A program made the translations under genes and the position numbers. Positions 1 to 14,746 of a DNA stretch of 64,000 nt are shown in pieces. Within the stretch, counting starts at the first letter, position 1, and each line of letters begins with the position of its first letter. The stretch is from contig NC_089494.1 in assembly GCF_036850765.1 (NCBI RefSeq), forward strand, positions 58,917,809 to 58,981,808, given 5' to 3'. Origin of the DNA: Saccopteryx bilineata. Its lineage: Eukaryota; Chordata; Mammalia; Chiroptera; Emballonuridae. The notes under the pieces were generated by a model. It was not told the origin of the DNA, did not search any database, and saw only the letters and a program-made list of their open reading frames with translations.

Positions 1-1187
1 TAAGAACAGTTAGATGTCACTTGAAACATCTTTTGGTGACATTCTTGGTGGAGACAGTAAGCTAGGGCTCTAGGGGTCCTCTACCCCCTGGTGTCCCCCG
101 TTGTTTCAGATCAGTGAGAACTGGTGCTCAAGAGCTTATCCAAATGATACTTCATGGTTTTTCCTGTTCATTGATAAAGATTCATCAAGATGTCCTTTTC
201 TGTGTTTTAAAAATTGAACTGGTTTGGAGCTGTGCATTGAAGGGTAGTTATGTCAGAAACTCACTTGCACTTGAACGGGTGTGTATGTATACATAAAGGT
301 ATAAATAGAAGCGTATGTTATCTATTTTTTTTTACACATTACACATTGCACATGCCTTATAGTCAATTTCAGACCTTCCCTGAGGAAGATAACTTTATTG
401 CTTTATTTCATGCTCCCACTACAGTTAGGTGCAGGAGTTGATTATCCAGTGGCCTGGAGATTGGTCTCGCGTATAACCTGTTGAAGGACCCACCACCGTC
501 AGCATGGCTCATTTGATCCACCAACATCTGTATAATTAGGGGTAGGATGCAATAATTATATTAAATTATAGCTAAACCATCCCAACCCACTCAAGACATC
601 TCATCTGGTGGGGAGGAAAGGGAGAAAAAAAAAGAATAGAGTTGGTGTGATTGTCACAGATTTTAGAGTATATGACATTCAAAATTTTCCTCCAACCATT
701 CTCGTGATACTTTGTAGTCAGGTTTGGGAGTAGTTGTTTCCAACATAAATTGCTTCAGTGCTCTTTCAGTTCTTTTATGGAAAAGTCAAAACTGGGTACT
801 GATTCTTATCCTGGAATTTCTTAACAAAGAGAAGCCCCAGGTGTAGGCAGTCCGGGGAAAGTGAGGGAGGGATATGTCAGAGTGGTCCCCGGGTGCTGAG
901 ACAAGTATTTGGGTTTCTCTTTTATTTTCATCTTCTGAATAGCTCAGTTCACATTCTGCATCAGTTTTCGAGATGGGTAGGAAAGGTACTATTTTATATA
1001 GAGACACTAGAGTTCAAGATTGTGAGACCATGCATTCCTTTCATTTAGTAGATGTTAATATCCTGAACACCCACCTCCTTAAATACCTTGGTCAGATAGC
1101 TCCAGTTTGGAAAACAGTCTGGATAAGATAATCTGCTGTGTTAGATTCATCAAGATATGGCCCAACCTAATCACAGCTCTCTATACC

Positions 1188-1430
1188 TGGGCCATTTGGT
1201 ACCAGTCCGCAGAGAAAGAATAAATAACTTACGTTATTTCCGTTTTATTTATATTTAAGTCTGAACAATGTTTTATTTTTAAAAAATGACCAGATTCCCT
1301 CTGTTACATCCGTCTAAGACTCACTCTTGACGCTTGTCTCAGTCACGTGATACATTTTAAAGGTCAGTCCGTGAAAATATTTTCTGACATTAAACCAGTC
1401 CATGGCCCAAAAAAGGTTGGGGAACAGTGC
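1188..1430 (+). mobile_element. Non-autonomous hAT-like element, 5'-truncated
   Basis: Shares its whole body and its right end (ggttggggaacagtgct) with the complete copies at 29,998-30,293 and 50,646-50,940. The left terminal repeat is missing, so this is a truncated relic. Confidence 0.6.
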
Positions 1431-1477
1431 TTTACATGACCTTTGGGGAAACATGCCCATTAAAATGGAAATAAGAT

Positions 1478-1792
1478 GCCTGATCAGGCCGTAACGCAGT
1501 GGATAGAGCGTCGGCCTGGGATGCCAAGGACCCAGATTCGAGACCCCGAGGTCACCAGCTTGAGCGCAGGCTCATCTGGTTTGACCCCAGGGTCGCTGGC
1601 TCGAGCAAGGGGCTACTCGGTCTGCTGAAGGCCCGTGGTCAAGGCACATACGAGAAAGCAATCAATGAACAACTAAGGTGTTGCAACGCGCAATGAAAAA
1701 CTAATGATTGATGCTTCTCATCTCTCCCCGTTCCTGTCTATCCCTCTCTCTGACTCTGTCTCTGTGAAAACACAAACAAGAAAAACTTTTAC
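1478..1792 (+). mobile_element. tRNA-derived bat SINE (long family)
   Basis: Head gcctgatcaggccg with an A-box-like and B-box-like region (gattcgagacc), the CT-rich tail typical of the family, and a clean 14-bp target duplication aatggaaataagat at 1464-1477 and 1793-1806. Confidence 0.85.
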
Positions 1793-2084
1793 AATGGAAA
1801 TAAGATCATTTAAAAATTGGAATTATTCTCATGGTTTATGTTAATGGAAGCCCCCTTGAGAAGGTAGCCGTGAATGCTTCTACGTAGCTTATTTTGTTGC
1901 TTGTGGCCAGGAAAATGATCCAGGTGACATGTGCTTAATCTACCTTCTGTAACCTGGCCACTTCACACCACCAAGATATCAAGGCAAAGTATCTGAGACA
2001 GTGGATTGATTTTATATGCTGTCCACTTTAGGAACCAGTGACCAGTGATCAGATTTTATTATATTTCTAGTGCAGGCCAGTGGT

Positions 2085-2305
2085 TAAAAAGCACCAGTCA
2101 GTCCACGATTGAGGCTGTCTGCATACCTGTTCCTGTTCAGCTACTTCCTTTGTAGTAGTCTTCTTTCTCTCTAAACCTCATTATTATTTATAAAATAAGA
2201 GATATATGTTACCCTTATATGGTTGTTTTAAGGATGTTTGTATATGCAGAGTGCTTAGAACAATGCCTGACATATAGAAAGCCCTTAATAGATGTCGGTC
2301 TAAAC
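2085..2305 (+). repeat. MIR SINE (old)
   Basis: The 3' half matches the MIR core and tail: phrases such as cagagtgcttagaacaatgcctgacatat and agcccttaatag are the typical MIR end. Diverged, therefore ancient. Confidence 0.75.
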
Positions 2306-3639
2306 ACAGGTTTATCCTAGCCAGTTCTAAAGAGCTATAGGTGTTGCTTTAACTATACCTACCCTGGTGTGCTTTATACTAAATATTACACTGTTCAAGA
2401 CTAGAATGATGATGAATCCTCTGAGCCGGATTTCATTGCATTTAAGTTTCCAACACCAACTTTTGATCAAGGCTAGATAGAGGTGGCTTCTGCTCTCCAG
2501 CTAGCTGTGCTCTCTCTAGGCTGAGTGGCCTGCTTCTCTGATGGATAAAAATAGCTTGACTGCTCACTGAAGCAACAACCATGTTATTTTTGTCCTTGGA
2601 AGGCTGACATTAGGAGAGCTCTAGACATCCTGAGCCAGCCTGGTGCTTCCAGCCATCAGCAGAACTAAAATACAAAATTTGATGCTACAAGTTATAAATC
2701 AGAAAATTTGCTTTTGACACAATTTTGTGTTTGTGAAAATGTGGACAGGCGTGGCACCTTGTATATAAATAAAAACACCATTCCCTCATTGTAGGAGTCT
2801 CAGTATCTTAAAACTTAATAGCGTCTGACCTTCTCGGGAGCCATGTTTTGTTTTTGTTTTCAGAGAGTTATTTATGATTTCTTAGGAGTGAACCCAGTAG
2901 GCACTATCTCTTTCCCAGCTTTTTTGGTAAACAACAGGCAACCCCTCACTTCACCCATGTCACAAGATTACCAATAGCTAAGACTTTACCAATCTGTCCA
3001 TGCCTCAGGTGATAAAACTCAAGTCAAGGTGAAATTTTAATAAGTGAGTCACAGAGGCTGAGGAGCAAGAAATGAGGAAAAGATAAGCCAATATAGGAAA
3101 GACCCAAAGAATGGTGCTATTTCACAACTGCTAGACTGACAATTTAACTTGGGGTTTTTTCCTCCTCTGTAAACTGGGTATTTGCTGAGCAAGTTTAGAA
3201 AAAAAATTCTGTGTATTCAATCATGTTTTCCAAATGCCAGTTATCATAATAAACCAGTAGCTTGGAGTGCCTGCTCTAATTTTTATATTCCATTAAACAA
3301 TTGTGGGATTTCTTTTAATTCAGAAACTGTAACATGCAACATGTTAATTTTGCTCTTTTGTGATTTCTACCATCACCAGTTAATAATCCAAGTAGTAAAT
3401 GATTATAATAGATGGCTGTGTTTGTAGGTTATTTTGGTTTTTTTTTTTAAATGAATAGATTCATTAAGTAGAATTAACTGTGCCCTTCCAGAACATTGGA
3501 TCTTTGTTCCCACTCAGATTTTGTTTGTAATTGCCTCACCACACCACACCCCCCAGCAACAATGGCATAAGATGAATTTTGTGATATCTGCCATTTTAAA
3601 ACCATCTTAACCATGGTCTTCTTCCTTTTTTGAATATAG

Positions 3640-7056
<3,417 letters not shown>

Positions 7057-7570
7057 ATATGGGAAGATCTGACCTTTTCTGAGCTAGTGTTTTTTGTTTG
7101 TTTTTTTTTGTTTTGTTTTGTACTGTTATATATACTACAAGCTCCTACTGTGATGTGAAATACAGAAATATACTTTATAATTCTATGCAAGATTATAGCC
7201 AAAACTAGTGTAGAAAATAACATAAAACTTTAAAAGCATTAAAATAAGTTATCAGTATACTGAAATCAGTTTCACTTTAACTGCAAACTTAATTTCTTAG
7301 AACACCATTTGGGCTAGTTTCTGTATACGTGTAAAAACTACAAAAACTTATTTATACTGTTCTTATCTCATTTGTTACATTCATAGATTTATATGTTTTG
7401 ACATCTGGCTAAAAGCAAATTGTTGTAAAACTAACCACTATATACTTTTTTATAAAATTGTATGAACAAAAAAATGGCATTTTTTTATATTAAATTGTTT
7501 AGCTCTGCCAAAAAATATTTTTAGTTGAAAAGCTGGTACTAATAAAGGAATATTATGATTGTGTTAAATT
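7057..7570 (+). other. NFE2L2: NFE2L2 3' UTR
   Basis: AT-rich untranslated tail after the stop. A canonical AATAAA at 7541-7546 lies about 20 bases before the likely cleavage point. SINE insertions start about 100 bp beyond it, in keeping with the end of the transcript. Confidence 0.85.
7541..7546 (+). terminator. NFE2L2: NFE2L2 poly(A) signal
   Basis: AATAAA hexamer followed by T/G-rich sequence (ttatgattgtgtt) that could bind CstF. This is the only canonical hexamer near the end of the conserved tail. Confidence 0.8.
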
Positions 7571-7667
7571 ACTTGTAATTAATTTGAATGCATTCACAGT
7601 ATTTTCAATGACATTACATTTAACACATTTAGGTATTTTGCATTTTCAGGATGTTTTGACAATGTGC

Positions 7668-7885
7668 TTTTTTTGTGTGTGACGGAGACAGAGAGAGGAA
7701 CAGATAGGGACAGATAGGGCAAGCCAGCAACCTTTGGGCTCAAGCCAGTGACCATGGGTCATGTCTGTGACCCCACACTCAAGCCAGCAACCTGTGCTCA
7801 AGCCGGCGACGCCTCAGGGTTTCGAGCCTGAGTCCTCTGCGTCCCAGGTCGATGCTCTATCCATTGCACCATCACCTGGTCAGGC
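7668..7885 (-). mobile_element. tRNA-derived SINE (long family), antisense
   Basis: Reverse-complement order: GA-rich tail first, ending atcacctggtcaggct, which is the complement of the family head. Inserted just past the NFE2L2 poly(A) site. Confidence 0.8.
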
Positions 7886-7959
7886 TACAGTATGCTTTTT
7901 GTACTAAACTTTTGGTGCCAGAGATAGAAAAATGAAGTATATCAAAAAGATACTTTATT

Positions 7960-8158
7960 GCCTGACCTGTGGTGGCGCAGTGGATAAAGCGTCAACCTGG
8001 AAACGCTGAGGTTGCCGGTTCAAAACCCTGGGCTTGCCTGGTCAAGGCACATATGGGAGTTGATGCTTCTTGCTCTTCCCCCTTCTCTCTCCCTCTCCCC
8101 TCTCTATAATGAATAAATAAAATCTTTTTAAAAATTTTAAAAAAAAATTAAAAAAAAA
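7960..8158 (+). mobile_element. tRNA-derived SINE (short family)
   Basis: Head gcctgacctgtggtggcgcag, B-box-like ggttcaaaacc, A-rich tail. Target duplication aaaaagatactttatt is seen at both ends. Confidence 0.88.
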
Positions 8159-8227
8159 AAAGATACTTTATTACTTCAACAGCAGGCACATCTCACAAGT
8201 GTTCTACCTCAACATGAAAGCTGCTGG

Positions 8228-8392
8228 GCCTGCCTGTGGGGCGCAGTGGGTAGAGCATCCACCTGGAACGCTGAGGTCACCGGTTCGAAACCCTGGGCTT
8301 GCTCAGTCAAGGCACATATGAGAAGCAACTATGAGTTGATGCTTCCCACTCTTCCAAACCCCTGCCTTTCTCTCTCTAAAATCAGTAAAAAA
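8228..8392 (+). mobile_element. tRNA-derived SINE (short family), diverged
   Basis: Head gcctgcctgtggggcgcag with the B-box-like ggttcgaaacc; the tail abuts another antisense SINE. Confidence 0.75.
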
Positions 8393-8394
8393 AT

Positions 8395-8540
8395 TTTAAA
8401 ATATTTATTGATTTTAGAGAGAAGAAGAGAGAGACAAAAACATCAATCTGTTTCTGTATATGCTTCGACCAGGGATCGAACCAGCAACCTCCACGCCTCG
8501 TGACAATGCTCCAACCAACTGAGCTATCCAGCTAGGGCAA
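8395..8540 (-). mobile_element. Old SINE, antisense
   Basis: Ends in caaccaactgagctatccagc, the complement of an older tRNA-SINE head. More diverged than its neighbours. Confidence 0.6.
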
Positions 8541-8629
8541 ATCAATAAATCTTTAAAAATATCTATATGTTTAAAAAAAAAAAAAGGAATACTATGTGTT
8601 GGGCATTGTTTAAAGTACAGAGAACAAGA

Positions 8630-8999
8630 CCCTGGCCGGTTGGCTCAGTGGTAGAGCATCGGCCTGGTGTGCAGGAATCCCAGGTTCGATTCCCGGCCAG
8701 GGCACACAGGAGAAGTGCTCAAATGCTTCTCCACTGCTCCCCCTCTCCTTCCTCTCTGTCTCTCTCTTCCCCTCCCGCAACCAAGGCTCCATTGGAGCAA
8801 AGTTGGCCCGGGTGCTGAGGATGGCTCCTTGGCCTCTGCCTCAGGCGCTAGAATGGCTCTGGTTGCAACAGAGCAACGCCCCAGGTGGGCAGAGCATCGT
8901 CCCCTGGTGGGCATGCTGGGTGGATCCCGGTTGGGTGCATGCGGGAGTCTGTCTGACTGCCTCCCCGTTTCCAACTTCAGAAAAATACAAAAAAAAAAA
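8630..8999 (+). mobile_element. Ves-type SINE (CCCTGGCCGGTT family)
   Basis: Near-intact head ccctggccggttggctcag, B-box-like ggttcgattcc, long unique body and A-tail. An imperfect target duplication (aaagtacagagaacaaga / aaaagtaaagagaacaaa) flanks it. Confidence 0.87.
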
Positions 9000-9940
9000 G
9001 TAAAGAGAACAAAATGGAAACCCCTGTGCCCCTGGAACTAGTGAGGAAAGCCAGCAAATGTACTACACAATGCCAGAAAGAGTTGGAAAGACTGGTAAAA
9101 CATTGCAATTTAAAATAGGTTTGTAAATAGGAAAAGCCTTATTGAGATATTGAGATGACAATATTTGAAGGTGTGGAAAACCCATTCCATTAACTAAAAA
9201 TATTTCAGACAGGACAGAGAAACCAAAGGTTCTGGGGCCTGTTTAAGAAAAACAAGGGCTATACGGCTGAAAGTGGAGGGGAAGGAAAAGGTAGTGGGTA
9301 GAGTGGAGTGAGTGGGTAGAGTGAAGCTAGCAGAGCCTTGGTAAGCCTTCACAAGGACTTTGGCTTTTACCTAACAAAGTGGGGAACTATTGGAGGTGTC
9401 AACTAGGAGTAACATTTGATTTTTAAGTCTCCCCTGCCTTGTGTGTTGAGAATAGTCTAGAGGATAAAGGTGGAAGCAGAACACCAAGGAGGAGGCTCTG
9501 CAATATTCACATGAAATATAGTGCTCAGTCAAGGGTGATAATAAGGCACTGGATTCTCTTCATGTTTCAAAGGTAAAACTAGAAGGATTTTCTGAAAGAA
9601 TGGAATTGGAGTGTGGAGTGAAAGTGGAGTCAAGGACTTGAACATCTCTAAGAACTAAGTTGCCCGAAGATGGAGACTAGTGTTAGAGGGAGACCAAAGT
9701 GAGAAAAATCGGTTGAATTAAAATCAGTTTAATCTCACATATTGAGATTAAACATGTAAGTATCAAGTACAAAATCAAGGCCCCTAAAAACTGAACATCT
9801 TTCTGCTACCCAATGAACCATTCACTATTTCCTCACATAATGTTTGTCTTGTTTTAAACTGGGGAAATGGAGATTCATTTGAGTGTTAAGAATGTTTAGA
9901 ATAAGAACTATGCAAATTATTCACTGAGAGTTCTATTAAT
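9000..9940. other. Intergenic, no gene seen
   Basis: No credible ORF. Phrases such as ggaggaggctctgcaatattcac resemble an ancient interspersed repeat, but I cannot assign a family. Confidence 0.5.
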
Positions 9941-9944
9941 CCAT

Positions 9945-10330
9945 TAGGAGGAATATAGCACAGAGGTCCACAGGCTCCAGAGCCAGACTGCCTGGGCTTG
10001 CTGCTGCCATTCTAGAATGACCTCTAGTACCATATCTCCCATGTATAAGACACAATTTTGGGGCCTGAAATTTGAAAAAAAAATTACATAGTTATTGAAC
10101 TCAAGTTTTATTCATCATAAAATTCATACAACTTATCCACGCAAAAAAGTGGGAAATGCAAGTAAAAAAACCACTGTGTAAGACGCACCCAGTTTTTAGA
10201 CCCCAATTTTTTCATAGAAGGGTGCATCTTTTACATGAGGAAATACAGTAACTGAAAGCAATCAGGCTCCTTTCCTCATCTGTAAAGCCTATTTGAATTA
10301 CTCCACAAAAAGTACTGTACCTAAGTCCTC
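9945..10330 (-). repeat. MIR SINE split by a DNA transposon
   Basis: MIR-like ccagagccagactgcctggg at the left resumes as tttcctcatctgtaaagcc at the right, with the 223-bp element at 10,028-10,250 in between. The exact ends are approximate. Confidence 0.55.
10028..10250. mobile_element. MITE-like DNA transposon with terminal inverted repeats
   Basis: Starts taccatatctcccatgta and ends tacatgaggaaatacagta; the two ends are imperfect inverted repeats and TA flanks are present. An internal inverted pair (aagacacaattttgggg / ccccaatttttt) adds symmetry. No transposase frame. Possibly a Tc/mariner-type non-autonomous element; the superfamily is not settled. Confidence 0.6.
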
Positions 10331-10424
10331 ATTTTCTCATTTTCTTTAACCTTATAAAATGGATGACTTTTGGCTGCAAGTGAAAGAAACTAAAGACAGA
10401 TTAGCTTAAGAAAATTTGACTTAG

Positions 10425-10735
10425 GCCTGACCAGGCAACCATGGTGCAGTGGGTAGAGCATCGGACTAGGACGCGGAGGACCCAGGTTTGAAACCCCGAG
10501 GTTGCCGGCTTGAGCGTGGGCTCATAGACATGACTCCATGGTCGCTGACTTGAGCCCAAAGGTAGCTGGCTTGAGCAAAGGGTCACTTGCTCTGGAGCCC
10601 CCCGGGGTCAAAACACATATGAGAAAGCAATCAATGAACTACGAAGGTGCTGCCACAAAGAATTGATGCTTCTCATCTCTTTCCCTCCTGTCTGTCCCTA
10701 TCTGTCCCTCTCTGACTCTGTCAAAAAAAGAAAAA
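10425..10735 (+). mobile_element. tRNA-derived SINE (long family)
   Basis: Head gcctgaccaggcaaccatgg, then ggacccaggtttgaaacc and a CT-rich tail (tctctgactctgtc). Confidence 0.85.
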
Positions 10736-11037
10736 GCCTTTAATCAGTGAAATTTAACATTCCTTCATTATAGGTAGCAAACCGCAAAAGAATTTTGATT
10801 GGGAGAAAGATTATTTCCAATATCTATGAAATTAAATATTCTTTCATTAGAGGAAGCAAACTGCAATGCTATACACAATACTTCTGAATGTCATTAAAAC
10901 CACAATTTTATCGTCAGATTACTGTTGCCAAGTATCTCAATTAAATTTATGTACTCAAATTTAGAAGTCAGATCCAGCACTAGCCTCCTTTCATGTTTAA
11001 AACATACATTAGTAAACCAAACTTAGTATTTTGATAA

Positions 11038-11369
11038 CTTTTTTTTTTTTAAGCAAGAGTGAGACAGGAAGGGAGCAAGATGAGAAGCATCAACTCATAG
11101 TTGGTGGCACCTTAGTTATTCGTTGATTGCTTTCTCTTATGTGCCTTGGCCAGGGGATTCTAGCCCCGCCAGAGACCCCTTGCTCAATCCAGCAAGGTTG
11201 GGCTTCAAGCCAGTGACCTTTAAATTCAAGCCAGTGACCATGGGTCATATGTATGATCCCACGCTTAAGCTGGTAAGCCCTTGCTCCAGGCGTTGTCCTC
11301 GGGGTTACGAACCTTGCCCTCAGCATCCCAGGCTGATGCTCTATCCACTGTGCCACCGCCAGGTCAGGC
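11038..11369 (-). mobile_element. tRNA-derived SINE (long family), antisense
   Basis: Poly-T lead, GA-rich tail, and terminal gccaccgccaggtcaggc, complementary to the family head. Confidence 0.85.
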
Positions 11370-11562
11370 AACTATTTTCAATGTAATATTTAATTCTACA
11401 ATATTTAATATACGTATATGAAAATCAACATTCTAAGGGGTCAGCTGGCATCACCAAACTGCCAAAGAGTAGCATGGCACACACACACAAAAACGTTTAA
11501 GCCCTAAATAAGTTGCCCAAGCTTACAAAACGTAAGTATGGTTTAAAATTGTTTACTGATAG

Positions 11563-11737
11563 GCCCTGGCGCAGAGGATAGAGCGTTGTCCTGGCGTGCC
11601 AAGGTCATGGGTTTGATCCCCGGTCAGGGAATATACGAGAAGCAATGAGTGCACTACTAAATGCAACAACTCAAATAAATGAGTTGATACTTCCGTCTCC
11701 CTTCCTCTCTTTCTAATCAATGGAGACATTTTTTAAA
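11563..11737 (+). mobile_element. tRNA-derived SINE, diverged
   Basis: Head taggccctggcgcagagg, B-box-like gggtttgatcc, CT-rich tail ending tctttctaatcaatgg. Confidence 0.7.
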
Positions 11738-11924
11738 ATTTTATTGACAGCCAAAAACTACAACTGAATTTTCTCCCAGAACGTATTAAAGGTGAAAGAG
11801 AAGGTAACAGGTTTAATAAGTCCAAATAGAAAACTTTGATCAGAGTTCCTTTGATATATTCTTTTAAAGAATGCAAGTTGACTCCTTTCACAAAATGCAT
11901 GGACTAATGCAATGTGTATTTTTT

Positions 11925-12153
11925 TAAAAACCTTACATTTTTTGAGGACGGGTGTGAGAGAGATGCATCAACACATAGTTGCTTCATTTGTTCATTGCTT
12001 CTCCTATGTGCCTTGACCAAGGGTGGGGTGGGGGTGGGGGGTGCTTCAAGCCAGCAATCATGGGATCATGTTAATGATCCACGTCAAGCAAGCGACCTCA
12101 GGCTTCAAACCTGGGACTACATCGCCCTATTCACTGCACCACCACTGAACTGG
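11925..12153 (-). mobile_element. tRNA-derived SINE (long family), antisense, partial
   Basis: Contains tgcttctcctatgtgccttg and caccaccactgaactgg in antisense order. Diverged, with a local G-rich expansion near 12,022-12,042. Confidence 0.7.
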
Positions 12154-12279
12154 CACCTTATAACTTTCAGATATAGCAAATCAACATTTGTAATTTTTCT
12201 CATCTGATTTTAAGCTCTTTATTAGTTGTAACAGCTACATATAAAACTTTTAAAATATATATATATTTATATATATATA

Positions 12280-12637
12280 TATTTTTTGTATTTTTCTGAA
12301 GTTGGAAACGGGGAGGCAGACAGACTCCCGCATGCACCCGACCGGGATCCACCCAGCATGCCCACCAGGGGGCGATGCTCTGCCCATCTGGGGCATTGCT
12401 GTTGCAACCAGAGCCATTCTAGTGCCTGAGGCAGAGGCCAAGAGCCATCCTCAGTGCCCAGGCCAACCTTGCTCCAATGGAGCCTTGGCTGAAGGAGGGG
12501 GAAGAGACAGAGAGGAAGGAGAGGGGGAGGGGTGGAGAAGCAGATGGGCACTTCTCCTGTGTGCCCTGGCCGGGAATCGAACCTGGGACTCCTGCATGCC
12601 AGGCCAACGCTCTACCACTGAGCCAACCGGCCAGGGC
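12280..12637 (-). mobile_element. Ves-type SINE, antisense
   Basis: Poly-T then gtatttttctgaagttgg, ending gagccaaccggccagggc. Well preserved; an AT microsatellite lies at its tail. Confidence 0.87.
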
Positions 12638-12638
12638 T

Positions 12639-12982
12639 AAAAATTTTTTATTTATTTATTTTTTTACAGAGAGTCAGAGAGAGGGATAGACAGGGACAGA
12701 CAGACAGGAACGGAGAGAGATGAGAAGCATCAATCATTAGTTTTTCATTGCGCATTGCGACTTCTTAGTTGTTCATTGATTGCTTTCTCTTATGTGTCTT
12801 GAACGCGGGCCTTCAGCAGACTGAGTAACCCCTTGCTGGAGCCAGTGACCTTGGGTTCAAGCTGGAGGGCTTTTGCTCAAACCAGATGAGCCTGCGCTCA
12901 AGCTGGCGACCTCTGGGACTTGAACCTGGGTCCTTTGCATCCCAGTCTGATGCTCTATCCACTGCACCACCGCCTGGTCAAG
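12639..12982 (-). mobile_element. tRNA-derived SINE (long family), antisense
   Basis: Abuts the previous SINE head to tail; ends caccaccgcctggtcaagct. Confidence 0.85.
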
Positions 12983-12984
12983 CT

Positions 12985-13750
12985 TTATAATCTATCTTTT
13001 GAATTATTTTAAAGCTAAAAACACCCTTGTATATATTTACCTATAAATTTTAGTTGAATATGGGCCAATTACTATTTCCTAACTGGTTTTCAGTACTCTG
13101 CCCATTTAACTTCTACTATACAAAGTCAATTCTCAATACACCTTCGCCACAGTTTATGAAACTGTGATGGGCAAGTACGTGTTTTACCTATTACCATATT
13201 CTCTCCTCAACCTTGGCATTTTCTTTTCAATTCTGTTATATCAACCTAATATATTGATAGGACCCCATTTTTGTAAAAGTAGCATTAATCTTCAAAAACT
13301 AAAACTAGGTTGTGATGAGTACATATAGGATGCAAACTTGATCATTGTTCAAATATTTTAGTTTAACAATATATTTTCACTCCAAGAAAATACTTTGGTG
13401 GAAATGAAATCCACTCATGATCCGAGTTGTTTTGGGATTCAAGTATTAAACTGGAATTTTAAGGTACTTAAAATTACCGAGTATGAAACCTCCACACATA
13501 CTGACCTTATGTTGAATACAATGAAAATGTGTTGCAACCCTGTTAACTCAAGTTCCAACATGACTTCAATTCACAAATCACTTCACTTACAATGGTCTTA
13601 GCTATTAACACGAAGAATCCAGTGTCATAAATGACTATTACCTTTACTTGCTGCAGTGCTGTAGTTCAATCTACAGATTCAAGTGTTTACCCAACCCGCC
13701 CTCAGCACAAAATGTCCAACCAATCCACTACCTTTAAGACACTCAATGGC
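12985..13750. other. Intergenic, no gene seen
   Basis: AT-rich sequence between SINEs. The only longer frame (about 68 codons near 13.4-13.6 kb) has no recognisable domain. Confidence 0.6.
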
Positions 13751-14050
13751 CTTGGCCAGCTGGCTCAGTGATGTTTCAGCCCTGTGTGTGGATGTCCAAA
13801 GTTCGATTCCCAGTCAGGGCACACAGAAGAGACCATCAGCTTCTCTACCCTTGCTCTTTTCTTCTTCCCCTCCTCAAGTCATGGCTTGATTGGGTCTAGC
13901 TCATCAGTCCTGGGTGCAGAGAATGGCTCCGTGGAGCCTCTGCCTCAGGTGAAAATTTGGTTGCAGCATAGCTCCTGACAAAGGTTGCCAGGTAGAGCCC
14001 AGTTCAGGTGCACACAGGAGTCTATCTCCCCTCACTTGGAAAAAGGGTAA
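13750..14050 (+). mobile_element. Ves-type SINE, diverged
   Basis: Head ccttggccagctggctcagtg, B-box-like gttcgattccc, but the body has many changes, so it is an older copy. Confidence 0.7.
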
Positions 14051-14052
14051 AA

Positions 14053-14308
14053 ATGCCCTGGCCGCTTGCCTCAGCAGTAACGTCTAGCAATTCCAAGTCA
14101 GGACAGATGAGTTGACCACCTGCTTCTTCACCCCTCCCCCTTTCCACAGCCATCGCTGGGTTGATTCAAATAACTGGCCACACACCTTATTGCTTCCCCC
14201 TACAGCTATTTGGAGCACTGCCCAACAGGGACAGAGCATCAACCCTGTACGGTGCTCAGTGGTCCATGAGTATGGACTGTCCTCAAAAAACCCCACCCCC
14301 AAAATTCA
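14053..14308 (+). mobile_element. Ves-type SINE, heavily diverged
   Basis: Head atgccctggccgcttgcctcag follows directly on another Ves tail. Body homology is weak but in the right order. Confidence 0.5.
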
Positions 14309-14480
14309 CTGGCCTTACCAGGTGGTGATACGGTCAGGAGCGCCGAGGACCCAGACAGACATTAAGTACCAAGGTCTGACCCAGCTGGAGGGCCGCCCCG
14401 CCCCCCAAAGCATGTGAAAATGCGTCACACTAGGAGTTGATGCTTCTCATCCTTCCTTGTCTGTCCCTTTTTACAAGTTA
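14309..14480 (+). mobile_element. tRNA-derived SINE (long family), diverged
   Basis: Reads tggccttaccaggtggtg then gaggacccagacag, finishing with gttgatgcttctcatccttcc, the family tail order. Confidence 0.6.
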
Positions 14481-14740
14481 AAAACAGAATACTCACATTC
14501 AATACTCAGCAAGTGGTGATTCCTTTTGCTCAAATTATCCTTAACCGTATACATTTTCCCCTGAAAATTCAGATTCTTCACCTTTTACCCAAATTATATG
14601 CTATTTTGTCCTTCAAGACTTAAATCCTGAAGTGGCAGTAAACTGTTTTACCATTTTTTCATGTGTATTTCCCAGGTGAATGTTTAATATTTAACAGAAA
14701 CCACTTAAAAAGGAACACATGTAAAGAAGGCTCATTCCAC

Positions 14741-14746
14741 TTTATT
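14741..14746 (-). terminator. HNRNPA3: Candidate distal poly(A) signal of HNRNPA3
   Basis: AATAAA on the - strand (context aacagtaataaagtgg). It marks the end of a SINE-free block continuous with the HNRNPA3 3' UTR. Confidence 0.55.

Larger units (their letters stand above)
1..3639 (+). other. NFE2L2: NFE2L2 intron 1 (3' part)
   Basis: Non-coding sequence that ends in a polypyrimidine tract and the acceptor AG at 3638-3639. Exon 1, which in mammals carries the first codons, is upstream of the window. The intron holds a partial hAT element, a SINE and an old MIR. I see no convincing exon in 1-1190 or 2310-3600; the short frames there have no homology I recognise. Confidence 0.85.

Noticed and set aside
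8645..9041. Frames of about 110-125 codons at 8.6-9.0 kb and similar ones at 12.3, 20.1, 29.3, 34.7, 43.6, 50.1 and 51.5 kb
   Set aside because: All coincide with Ves SINE bodies; the repeated peptides (e.g. PGIEPGTPA) are translations of the SINE, not proteins.
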